DNA from: Pseudomonas sp. P8_241
GTDB lineage: Bacteria; Pseudomonadota; Gammaproteobacteria; Pseudomonadales; Pseudomonadaceae
Assembly: GCF_034008315.1 (NCBI RefSeq)
Contig: NZ_CP125377.1
Location: forward strand, 2,802,001-2,866,000
DNA: 64,000 bases
Reading direction: 5' to 3'
The notes under the pieces are model-generated. The model searched no databases. It was not told the origin of the DNA and saw only the letters and a program-made list of their open reading frames with translations. The position numbers and the translations under genes were made by a program. Of the stretch, positions 1-7,592 are shown piece after piece (positions within the stretch are counted from its first letter, which is position 1; each line of letters starts with the position of its first letter).

Positions 1-357
1 GGCCAGGGCAATGGGAAGGAACATGGCAACCAGGGCAGTCATGGAAACAAAAACAAGAACAGTGGCGCAGAGGACTGGAGCAATGGCCCGAGCGTCAATC
101 GTGACAGCGTGTTCGGGATTATTGGCGGCAATCGGGATTACTGGAGCCCAGGTCCTGCGTTGCCACCGGGTATCCAGAAAAACCTCGCTCGCGGCAAACC
201 GCTGCCGCCGGGCATCGCCAAGAAGCTGGACGGTCGGTTGATCGGCCGGTTGCCTCATTATGATGGCTACGAATGGCAGCAGGTCGGCACGGATCTGATC
301 CTGGTTGCGCTGGCCACCGGGCTGATTTATGAAATTCTCGATGGGGCATTTGATTAA
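1..357 (+). CDS. CigR/RcnB-like small protein, 5' end cut by window
   Basis: The frame is open from the first base to a TAA at 355-357, so the start lies outside the window. The visible 118 residues begin with a Gly/Asn/His/Lys-rich low-complexity stretch. They continue with a segment containing PPGIQKNLARGKPLPPGIAK and end in a hydrophobic tail (LILVALATGLIYEILDGAF). The paired PPGI motifs and the short hydrophobic C-terminus are typical of the RcnB/CigR family of secreted or inner-membrane-associated proteins in gamma-proteobacteria, several of which are called anti-virulence regulator CigR. The molecular role of the Pseudomonas members is not established. The next gene also encodes a low-complexity exported protein, but about 120 bases separate them and no operon is evident. 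Confidence 0.6.
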   Translation, partial: GQGNGKEHGNQGSHGNKNKNSGAEDWSNGPSVNRDSVFGIIGGNRDYWSPGPALPPGIQKNLARGKPLPPGIAKKLDGRLIGRLPHYDGYEWQQVGTDLILVALATGLIYEILDGAFD

Positions 358-476
358 CCTTCGAACGGCGGATTTCTCTGGTCGCCAACCCCGATCCGTC
401 CGTCGAGGCACTTGAACTGTAAGGGCGAAATCGCGTCTTAAATCACGCGATATCAACCCCCCTTACGGAAGCGATC

Positions 477-950
477 ATGCTTTTAAAAAACAAGAGTCTC
501 GTTGCAGTCCTGTCGTGCGCCCTGATGTTGGCAGCTGCCCCGTTGTTGCCTGATGGCCTGTCGATCATGGGCTCCGCCTACGCGAAAGATGGCGGTGGCG
601 GTGGCGGTGGCGGTGGCAATGGCGGTGGAAACGGCGGCGGCAATGGTGGCGGCCATGGCGGTGGAATGGGCGGCGGCAATGGCAATGGCGGTGCGGGTCA
701 CTCCGGTGGCTCTGCCAGTAACGGTCACGGTAAAGGTTTGGCCAGCGACCACGCCGGAAAGTCTGTCCGCGACCATGGCGAAAGCGGGAACCACTACGGC
801 AGTGATCGCAACAGCGATCGAGGTCATGGCACCACGACCTCCGGCGTCGCCCATTCCAAAGACACCCGCGGCCTGAGCAAGGCCACGGCGATCTCGGCTA
901 CAACCCCGGGTGATCACAACACCAAAGGGTTGAGCAAGACCGGTCATTGA
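477..950 (+). CDS. Glycine-rich exported protein, unknown function
   Basis: A 157-residue protein with a clear signal peptide: Lys-rich start, hydrophobic core around residues 9-25, and a likely cleavage after SAYA near residue 36. The mature part begins with a run of glycines broken by Asn, His and Met (about residues 39-75), coded by GGT/GGC repeats. It then becomes rich in His, Ser, Asp and Lys. No catalytic domain is visible. An AGCGATC stretch precedes the ATG, so the ribosome site is weak. The composition suggests a disordered periplasmic or surface protein, perhaps metal-binding through its histidines, but that is inference. The repeat-coded glycine run could vary in length between strains. 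Confidence 0.6.
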   Translation: MLLKNKSLVAVLSCALMLAAAPLLPDGLSIMGSAYAKDGGGGGGGGGNGGGNGGGNGGGHGGGMGGGNGNGGAGHSGGSASNGHGKGLASDHAGKSVRDHGESGNHYGSDRNSDRGHGTTTSGVAHSKDTRGLSKATAISATTPGDHNTKGLSKTGH

Positions 951-971
951 TTCAACGTTGCGAAATGATCC

Positions 972-1074
972 CCTGTAGGAGCGAGCATGCTCGCGATGGA
1001 CTCAAGATCGCCACGATTAACCAGCACTACGCGTTATCGTTGGTGACCATCGCGAGCAAGCTCGCTCCTACAAG
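972..1074. repeat. REP pair (REPIN)
   Basis: Two inverted copies of the Pseudomonas GTAGGAGCGAGC-type palindrome, at about 972-998 and 1048-1074, flank a short spacer. Each copy is itself palindromic around a GAGCATGCTC or GAGCAAGCTC core. It lies between the ends of two convergent genes, the usual REPIN position. Confidence 0.9.
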
Positions 1075-1087
1075 TCCAATGGCTGAC

Positions 1088-2461
1088 TTACCGAATTCCT
1101 TCCTGGCGCAACGCCGCCGGGGTATAGCTCGCCGCCGACGCAGTCGCACCAAACGCGATGCTGCGTTTCTCCTCGTTTTTCAGCCCCAGTACTGAATAGC
1201 GGCCCGATTGCAGGTCGTACAGCGTTTCGGCGGTATAGCCGGGCACTTGCTTGTGATAGTACTGCTGGGCATGACCTTCACCCACGCGCCAGAGTTGGCC
1301 GCGCCCGTCGTAGTGATCCACCTCTGCCAATTGCCAGGTGTCTTCATCGAAGTACATGTGGCGTGTCGCATAGATGTGGCGTTCGCCCGGCTTGAGTTTG
1401 GCCACCACTTCCCAGACCCGGTGCAATTCATAGCGCGTCAGGTCCTGGTTGATGTGGCCCGCCTTGAGGATGTCGGCGTACTTGAGGTTCGGCGAGTCGA
1501 GTTTGTAGCTGTTGTAGGGGATGTACAGTTCTTTCTTGCCGACCAGTTCCCAGGTGTAGCGATCCGGTGCTCCGTTGAACATGTCGTAGTTGTCGGTGGT
1601 GGCCAGGCCGTCGGCAGCGGTGGCCGGACCGTCATAGGCCACTTGCGGCGCACGGCGCACGCGACGCTGGCCGGCGTTGTACAGCCAGGCTTCGCGAGGC
1701 TCTTTGACCTGGTCGATGGTTTCGTGGACCAGCAGCACGTTGCCAGCCAGCCGTGCCGGGCCGGTCACGCGCTGGATGAAGTAGAACAGTATGTTTTCCG
1801 CCTTGTCCTTGTCGAGGTCAGGCAGTTCGCGCGGATAGGAGATTTCATCCTCCAGTTGCACCATGTTGAAATCGCCGTTCGCCTGGGGCTGCACGCGGGT
1901 GGCCAGGCGATTGAGGTTACCGCCGCGATAGCGGGTCAGGTGGTTCCACAGCACTTCGACGCCGCTCTTGGGGATCGGGAACGCGTAGTACCGCGTGTCC
2001 GTGAACCCCGCCAGGCCATTACCGCCATCCACCTCTTCAGTCTTGACCGCACTGTTTTTGATCACCGAATAGATATCAGCCGGGGCTGCGGCCGTGCGGT
2101 GCGTGGGGTAGACCGGGATCTTGTAGGTGTCGGGGTAACGCTTGAACATCGCCAACTGCCCGGCGGACAGTTTGTCCTTGTACTTTTCGGCGTTGGCGGC
2201 AGTGATCACGAACAATGGTTTTTCGTTGGCAAACGGGTCACTCAAGAAGCCCTTACTGTCGACAGTGCCGGCACTGGTCGGCAATCCGCCGTTCCAGGCC
2301 GGGATGCTGCCGTCGGCGTTCCCGGCTTTTACCGCGCCGATGGGTGTGAGGGTAGTGCCCAGTTGCGCAGCTTCATCGGGAGAGACTTTGGCCATGACGG
2401 CGGTGGCCAACAGTGAAAGCGCGAGAGCGCCGGTTTGCAGCATCATTTTTGTTGTTGTCAT
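1088..2461 (-). CDS. DUF1329 outer-membrane-type protein
   Basis: A 457-residue protein with an N-terminal signal peptide (hydrophobic LALSLLATAVMA, cleavage after MA near residue 24). The rest is one DUF1329 domain, recognised from its length and from stretches such as GSIPAWNGGL, FMVQ-type beta segments and the YPRELPDLDKDKAEN region. DUF1329 proteins are structurally related to LolB/LppX-like lipid-carrier folds. They are repeatedly found near degradation genes for hydrophobic compounds, usually with an RND transporter. Here the gene is last in a co-directional run with a GFA protein, an MFS transporter and a two-component flavin monooxygenase, which suggests handling of a hydrophobic substrate or product. 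The substrate is unknown. Confidence 0.8.
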   Translation of the reverse strand: MTTTKMMLQTGALALSLLATAVMAKVSPDEAAQLGTTLTPIGAVKAGNADGSIPAWNGGLPTSAGTVDSKGFLSDPFANEKPLFVITAANAEKYKDKLSAGQLAMFKRYPDTYKIPVYPTHRTAAAPADIYSVIKNSAVKTEEVDGGNGLAGFTDTRYYAFPIPKSGVEVLWNHLTRYRGGNLNRLATRVQPQANGDFNMVQLEDEISYPRELPDLDKDKAENILFYFIQRVTGPARLAGNVLLVHETIDQVKEPREAWLYNAGQRRVRRAPQVAYDGPATAADGLATTDNYDMFNGAPDRYTWELVGKKELYIPYNSYKLDSPNLKYADILKAGHINQDLTRYELHRVWEVVAKLKPGERHIYATRHMYFDEDTWQLAEVDHYDGRGQLWRVGEGHAQQYYHKQVPGYTAETLYDLQSGRYSVLGLKNEEKRSIAFGATASAASYTPAALRQEGIR

Positions 2462-2494
2462 GTGCAGGTTCGCTCGCAGGGTTTGAAGTCAGTT

Positions 2495-2908
2495 TTACTC
2501 GGTGACGGCGTGCTCGTAACACGCTACATCGCGATCAATGGCGACCCAGGGTTGCGCCGATGCACACCACATGTTCAGGGCCGGGGTGAGGGTCGACGCG
2601 TCGCTGAGGGTGCCGGCCTTGACGGCGAACAGGCCGGGCATGGCCATCAACGAGGTGTACAGCGCCGAGCCACAGTGACTGCAGAAAAAACGCTGTACCG
2701 GCAGACCGCTGCCACCCTTGCTGGAGTAGCTGCTCAAACTCTGGCCCTGGACTTCAAAGCCGTCGGCCGGCACTACCACGTTGACGGAGAACGCACTGCC
2801 TGACTGTTTCTGGCAATCCTTGCAGTGACACACGGCGGTCATCAGGGGGACGGCGAGGGTGGAATACTGAACGTTGCCGCACAGGCAACTGCCATTGAGG
2901 GTGCTCAT
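2495..2908 (-). CDS. GFA-family zinc-binding protein
   Basis: 137 residues matching the glutathione-dependent formaldehyde-activating (GFA) fold. The cysteine ligands expected for two zinc sites are visible: C8 and C10 (SCLCG), C27, C29 and C32 (CHCKDC), and C76 and C79 (CSHCG). Most GFA proteins are of unknown function; the prototype accelerates formation of S-hydroxymethylglutathione from formaldehyde. The gene sits 34 bases before the DUF1329 gene and 32 bases after the MFS gene, so it is probably in the same transcript. If the neighbouring monooxygenase releases an aldehyde, a GFA protein would fit, but that is inference. Confidence 0.85.
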   Translation of the reverse strand: MSTLNGSCLCGNVQYSTLAVPLMTAVCHCKDCQKQSGSAFSVNVVVPADGFEVQGQSLSSYSSKGGSGLPVQRFFCSHCGSALYTSLMAMPGLFAVKAGTLSDASTLTPALNMWCASAQPWVAIDRDVACYEHAVTE

Positions 2909-2939
2909 GGTTGAATGCTCTTTTTGGAGGAGAAAGGGA

Positions 2940-4328
2940 TTACGGGTGAACGAGGCGCTCGGCCTCCCATTGCAAGGCTTTTTGCGCGGTGTGCCGCAAG
3001 CTGCTCCAGGCGCTGAAAAACAGCAGCGCCGCGAGGCCGCAGCCGAAGAGAACTACATAAAGAATCGAGTACTTGATGGCGTGCGGATCCTTGAACGCGT
3101 AGTCGGTCAACATCCCGACCAGCACTGGTCCGCAGCCGGCGCCCAACAGGCTCAATGCGCCGGTGAACATCGCCATGAACTGGCCACGCATGGACGCCGG
3201 GGCCACTTCGACGATCAGGGCTGCGCCGACGCCGAACAGGCAGGTCCAGAGCGTGGCGGCCAGTGAGAGGAAGGGGATCGCCCGCTCGATGCTCGACGCC
3301 ATCAACAACGGAACGCTCACCAGCGCCAACAGCACACTGGCAATCAAGGCGATGCGCAGGTTGGCGTTGGCGACTCCACGATTGCGCCAGTGCTCACCCA
3401 GCCAGCTGGCGATGATCACGCCGAGCGGACCGCAAACGCACATGATTGCGCCCATCAAGGCGCCGACCCGGGCGTAGGTCCAGCCAAATTCACGCACCAG
3501 AAACGTCGGCACCCAGCTGCCACTGCCATACACCGCGGTGTAGAAACAGCCGGCACCGACAAAGATCGCGACGAAAGTGCGACGGTTTTCTCGCAGGTAG
3601 GCCAGCACTTCACGCAATGGCACCTGCGGCTGTGCGACGGGTTTGACGCCCAAGGCATTTTTACGCAGGCGTGGCTCCGCAACGCCGATCATCAGCACCA
3701 ATACCAGCAACCCTGGCAGCCCGATCGACATCAACGTGGTCTGCCACGGTTGCAGCAAGCCCAACCCGGGCAGGGTCAGCGGATGTGCAGTGAAGTAACC
3801 GAGCACCAATCCGGTGGCGAGTAACCCGGCGCCGGCGCCGAACGAGGCGCCGGTGCCAAATACTCCCAAGGCGCGCCCGCGTTTTTCCGGGGTAAACAGA
3901 TCGCTGATCAACGACACTGCCCCGGGTAACAGCACCGCTTCACCCACCGCGACACCGATGCGCGCCAGCAACAGATGCCAGAATTCGTTGGCAAGTCCGC
4001 CAGCCGCCGTCGCCAGGCACCACAGGCCGATACCGATGGCAATCACCAGCCGCCGATTACCACGGTCGATGAGCCGCGCAATTGGCAGGCCGACCAGGGA
4101 ATAAAACGCAGCAAAGGTAAAACCGTGAAGCACCCCCATCCAACTGTCGTTGACCTGCAGCGACTGCTGAATCGGGCCAACCAGCAGTGTCAGGATTTGC
4201 CGGTCCATGATGGAAAAAATGTAGGCGATCAGCAAAACGCTGACGGTGTAATACGCCTGCCCGCGATGGGGCAGCTCCACGACAGAAGGCTGAGCAGTGG
4301 AGACCTGGATACCGGTTGAACTCGACAT
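2940..4328 (-). CDS. MFS transporter
   Basis: 462 residues with about 12 hydrophobic membrane segments and the MFS loop signature after the second segment (GLPIARLIDRGNRR). TPEKRGRALGVFG in the middle of the N-terminal half is typical of the spinster/ACS-like MFS branch. It lies between the flavin reductase and the GFA gene, all on the minus strand, so its likely role is uptake of the monooxygenase substrate or export of a product. A GAGG element lies about 12 bases upstream of the ATG, which is acceptable spacing. The substrate cannot be told from sequence. Confidence 0.85.
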   Translation of the reverse strand: MSSSTGIQVSTAQPSVVELPHRGQAYYTVSVLLIAYIFSIMDRQILTLLVGPIQQSLQVNDSWMGVLHGFTFAAFYSLVGLPIARLIDRGNRRLVIAIGIGLWCLATAAGGLANEFWHLLLARIGVAVGEAVLLPGAVSLISDLFTPEKRGRALGVFGTGASFGAGAGLLATGLVLGYFTAHPLTLPGLGLLQPWQTTLMSIGLPGLLVLVLMIGVAEPRLRKNALGVKPVAQPQVPLREVLAYLRENRRTFVAIFVGAGCFYTAVYGSGSWVPTFLVREFGWTYARVGALMGAIMCVCGPLGVIIASWLGEHWRNRGVANANLRIALIASVLLALVSVPLLMASSIERAIPFLSLAATLWTCLFGVGAALIVEVAPASMRGQFMAMFTGALSLLGAGCGPVLVGMLTDYAFKDPHAIKYSILYVVLFGCGLAALLFFSAWSSLRHTAQKALQWEAERLVHP

Positions 4329-4420
4329 CTGGTGATGACCTCATGGCATGCGCTGTTTTTATTGTTGAACCCGACCCGTGGGGGCAAGTTGCTGCCCCCG
4401 GTGGTGCCTTGGCAAAACGT

Positions 4421-5413
4421 TTAGCCGGGCTGCTGCCAAAGATTGTTGTCCTGCCAGATGTTTTCCTTGCGCCAGTGATCCGGCAGGGTTTCGCCGGTTT
4501 GCTGGATCACGCGGCCGATCAGCAGTTTCAGTTGCTGGGCTTCTTCGTAGTCGAGTGACTCCATCGCTGTCATTTCCGCCGCCTTGGCGAACGCCAGCCA
4601 TTGGATGGTCAATTGCCGCCCGGGCTCGGTGAAGTAAATCCGTTGCGATTGTTCGCCACACGCTTGCAGGGTGAGCAGGCCCTTGTCGACCCAGATGTCC
4701 AGGTGTTCCTGAAGCAGCTGTTTACCGACGAACTCAAACAACCGACGCAATTCGCCCAGGGTTTTGCCTTCGCCAAAACTGAGCATGCCCAGCAGTTCGA
4801 AATCGAGATCGCTCATGCCCATGGCCTTGAGTTGCTGGCGAATCGGCAGTTGCATCTGGTAGTAGGCACGGCCGAGCAGGAAGCCGAGCCAGTTCTCGCC
4901 GTAGACGCTGTTGTCCACCGTGGGTACAGGCTGCATCAGACGCCGGTAACCGCCGCCATGAAACACCAGCGGCGGGGTGTCGAAACGGTCGAAGGCCAGC
5001 ACTTCACCGACCAGAATGACGTGATCGCCACCTTCATATTGATAGGTGGTGCGGCACTGGAAACGTGCCGAACAACCTTCCAGCAACGGGATACCGTCGG
5101 AACCGCGGGTGGTGGTCAGCCCGGCGAACTTGTCGGCGCCGCGCTTGGCAAACAGGTTGGACAGATGTTCCTGGTCGGTGGCCAGGATGTGCACGGCAAA
5201 GTGTTCGGAACCGGTGAAGGCGTGGGCCGACGTCGAGTCTTTGTTCAAGCTCCATAGCACCATCGGCGGGTCGATAGACACCGAGTTGAAGCTGTTGGCG
5301 GTCAGGCCATAGTCCTGGCCGTCCGCGCCGCGGGTAGTGACGATGGTCACGCCGGTGGTAAAGGCACCGAGTGCCTGGCGAAACTGTCGCGGGTCGAAAT
5401 TCGAAGGGTTCAT
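4421..5413 (-). CDS. Flavin reductase with C-terminal helical/MarR-like domain
   Basis: The first 170 or so residues are a flavin reductase domain of the HpaC/DIM6-NTAB type: GAFTTGVTIVTT near the N-terminus, LTANSFNSVSIDPP for flavin contact, and GGDHVILVGEV. They supply reduced FMN/FAD to a partner monooxygenase. Ordinary reductases of this type stop at 160-190 residues, but this one continues to 330. The extra part (from about residue 180) is predicted helical, with an apparent winged-helix pattern (LDFELLGMLSFGEGKTLGEL). That resembles the C1 reductase of Acinetobacter p-hydroxyphenylacetate hydroxylase, whose MarR-like tail makes the enzyme respond to substrate. The gene is 72 bases downstream of the LLM monooxygenase, its likely partner. 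Confidence 0.85.
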   Translation of the reverse strand: MNPSNFDPRQFRQALGAFTTGVTIVTTRGADGQDYGLTANSFNSVSIDPPMVLWSLNKDSTSAHAFTGSEHFAVHILATDQEHLSNLFAKRGADKFAGLTTTRGSDGIPLLEGCSARFQCRTTYQYEGGDHVILVGEVLAFDRFDTPPLVFHGGGYRRLMQPVPTVDNSVYGENWLGFLLGRAYYQMQLPIRQQLKAMGMSDLDFELLGMLSFGEGKTLGELRRLFEFVGKQLLQEHLDIWVDKGLLTLQACGEQSQRIYFTEPGRQLTIQWLAFAKAAEMTAMESLDYEEAQQLKLLIGRVIQQTGETLPDHWRKENIWQDNNLWQQPG

Positions 5414-5485
5414 GCAAGGGGCTCCATCGCCGCTGACGGATCGCGGCGAATTTTTTTGTTTTTGTTCTGGCGATCACGCTGTATT

Positions 5486-6553
5486 TCAAGGGCAGAGCAA
5501 AGGCATGACCAAGCGGCCAAAGCGTTCGGCTTCCTCGTGATGCGGATAACCCGACAGGCAGAAACCGGTACAGCCCGCGTCGACGAACTCCATCAGTTGC
5601 GCGGCGACTTGCTGCGGATTGCCGACCACGGCAACCCCGGCGCCCGGACGCACTTCGGTAATGCCGGTCCACAGGTGCGGCGTCATCTTGCGTCCGGCGG
5701 TTTTGGACAGTTCAGCGGCACGCTGGCTGGCGACGGAGTTGCTCTTCGCCGCGAGTTGAACCGCAGCGGCCAGCGCCGAGTTTTCCGCACCGGCGATGAG
5801 CGCCTGCGCGGCGGCCCAGGCATCGTCTTCGTTTTCGCGGCAAATAATTTGCAGGCGCATGGCGAAACGGATCTCGTCTTCGCGTCCATATTTGGCCGCG
5901 CGGGCGCGCATCTCGATGATCTGCCCGGCGATGCGTTCCGGGTAATCGCCCCAGAACAGGTGGACCGACGAATGCTTGGCGGAGATTTCAGCGGCCTGTT
6001 CAGAACCGCCGCCGAGGAAGAAGGGTGGATGCGGCTGCTGGAAAGTGGCCGGCATGATCTTCGGCCCATTGACCTGAAAATGTTTGCCGTTGTGCTCGAC
6101 ACCTTGCTCGGTCCACAGGCGCTTCATCAGCTCGACTTCTTCCAGCAGCTGGTCGTAGCGATCCTCTTTGGCCTCGAATTGACCTTCGGCCAACGCGTCT
6201 TTGTCGCTGACACCGGCGATCAGGTTGAGGTAAATGCGGCCCTGGGACAGTTGGTCGAAGGTCGCGATCATTTTGGCCTGGGCGACCGGGTGGATATAGC
6301 CGGGTTTCAAGGCAGCCAGCATTTTCAGCTTGGTGGTGCGCGCGGCGAGGTACGAAGCCACGACCCAGGCGTCCCAGCAAATGGCGCTGACTGGAATCAG
6401 CATGTAGTCGAAACCGGCGTTTTCGGCCGCAAGGGCGACGCGTTCGAAGTGCTCCAGCGAGCGTGGAATTTCCTGGCTCGGATCACCAAATGCGCTGGTG
6501 TCGCCAAGGGTTGGACAGAACCAACCCATGCTCAGGGGGATTTTTTTATTCAT
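5486..6553 (-). CDS. LLM-class flavin-dependent monooxygenase, SsuD-like
   Basis: A 355-residue bacterial luciferase-like monooxygenase. It resembles alkanesulfonate monooxygenase SsuD in layout: MGWFCPTLGD at the start, ENAGFDYMLIP, RIYLNLIAGVSDKDALAEG, and PFFLGGGSEQA. It would use reduced flavin from the adjacent reductase plus oxygen to cleave or oxidise its substrate in the cytoplasm. The open frame extends upstream to 7153, but the ATG at 6553 (protein start MNKKIPLSM) has a GGGAG ribosome site and is chosen because the extension would run through the divergent LysR gene. No ssuEACB genes are near, so a sulfonate substrate is not proven. Confidence 0.88.
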   Translation of the reverse strand: MNKKIPLSMGWFCPTLGDTSAFGDPSQEIPRSLEHFERVALAAENAGFDYMLIPVSAICWDAWVVASYLAARTTKLKMLAALKPGYIHPVAQAKMIATFDQLSQGRIYLNLIAGVSDKDALAEGQFEAKEDRYDQLLEEVELMKRLWTEQGVEHNGKHFQVNGPKIMPATFQQPHPPFFLGGGSEQAAEISAKHSSVHLFWGDYPERIAGQIIEMRARAAKYGREDEIRFAMRLQIICRENEDDAWAAAQALIAGAENSALAAAVQLAAKSNSVASQRAAELSKTAGRKMTPHLWTGITEVRPGAGVAVVGNPQQVAAQLMEFVDAGCTGFCLSGYPHHEEAERFGRLVMPLLCP

Positions 6554-6635
6554 TGTGAGTCTCCCGACGGTGAACGATGGGTCCACTAAATCAAAGGCCT
6601 TACAATGAGTAAAATGAATATGTACCATTCGAGGA

Positions 6636-7550
6636 ATGCACAATATTAATATCCGTACCCTGGATCTGAATCTGCTGGTGGTGTTCATCACCCTCTGGGA
6701 AACCCAGAGCGTGACCCGCGCCAGCGAACGCCTGGCGTTGAGCCAGTCCGCCGTCAGCCATGCCCTGCGTCGATTGCGCGAGCGAATGGGCGATGAATTG
6801 TTCGTACTCGGGCGCGCAGGCCTGTTGCCCACGCCACGCGCCACCGAACTGATCGGTCCGATACGCGAGGCTCTGGAGAAGATTGACCAGGCCTTGCAGG
6901 GTGACGCGTCGTTCGCGCCCGCAACGGCCCGCCGCACGTTCCGTATCGCGGCGGGCGACTTTGTCGAGTTCCTGATCCTGCCCAGGCTGCTGCAACACAT
7001 TTCCATCGCGGCGCCGGGCGTTGTCATTGAAATCGTGCCCTTGCCGGAGCCTGCGGCGTTGCCATTGATGCTGGAAAGCGGGGCGATTGATCTGGTGGTC
7101 AATACCCCGATGGCATTGGGGGCAGGCCTGCGCTTTGAGCAATTGGCGACCATTCAGTTGCTCACGCTGATCTGGCAGCGCGAGCGCCTGGACGCCGGGC
7201 GTTTTCCACTGGCGCTGTACCTGGAACGGCCCCACGTCGTCATCAGCATGCATGATCGCGGCGGCAACATCATCGACCGCACACTGGCCGCGAAGTCCTT
7301 GAGCCGACGCATTGGCGCGGTCGTGCAAAATTTCATGGCGATGCCGGTCATCGCCTCGCAAACCGGCTACATTTGTAACTTGCCGAGCCCTATTGCGCGC
7401 ACGTTCGCCGACATGTTCAGCCTCAGTTGTCACGCCCCGCCGCTTGAGTTTCCCGAGCCCGAGTTGATTGCCTGTTGGCACACGCGATTCGATGCCGATG
7501 AAGGTCTGCAATGGTTACGTGTGCAGATAAGGGATAGTGCGGTCAGCTGA
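6636..7550 (+). CDS. LysR-family regulator of the monooxygenase locus
   Basis: 304 residues with the LysR N-terminal winged helix-turn-helix (SVTRASERLALSQSAVSHALRRLRERM, residues about 25-51) and a periplasmic-binding-like effector domain. It is divergent from the LLM monooxygenase gene across only 82 bases, the classic arrangement for a LysR activator of the adjacent operon. The ATG at 6636 is the only in-frame start near the conserved RTLDLNLLVVF segment. The GAGG at 6631-6634 is almost touching it, so translation may be leaderless-like or inefficient. The effector is unknown. Confidence 0.88.
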   Translation: MHNINIRTLDLNLLVVFITLWETQSVTRASERLALSQSAVSHALRRLRERMGDELFVLGRAGLLPTPRATELIGPIREALEKIDQALQGDASFAPATARRTFRIAAGDFVEFLILPRLLQHISIAAPGVVIEIVPLPEPAALPLMLESGAIDLVVNTPMALGAGLRFEQLATIQLLTLIWQRERLDAGRFPLALYLERPHVVISMHDRGGNIIDRTLAAKSLSRRIGAVVQNFMAMPVIASQTGYICNLPSPIARTFADMFSLSCHAPPLEFPEPELIACWHTRFDADEGLQWLRVQIRDSAVS

Positions 7551-7592
7551 GTTCACTCATCATCCGCATCACGATTTGCGACGGAGTTACTC

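Noticed and set aside
5486..7153. LLM monooxygenase frame extended to 555 residues
   Set aside because: The extension runs through most of the divergent LysR gene and has shadow-like composition; the start at 6553 has a ribosome site and begins at the conserved N-terminus.
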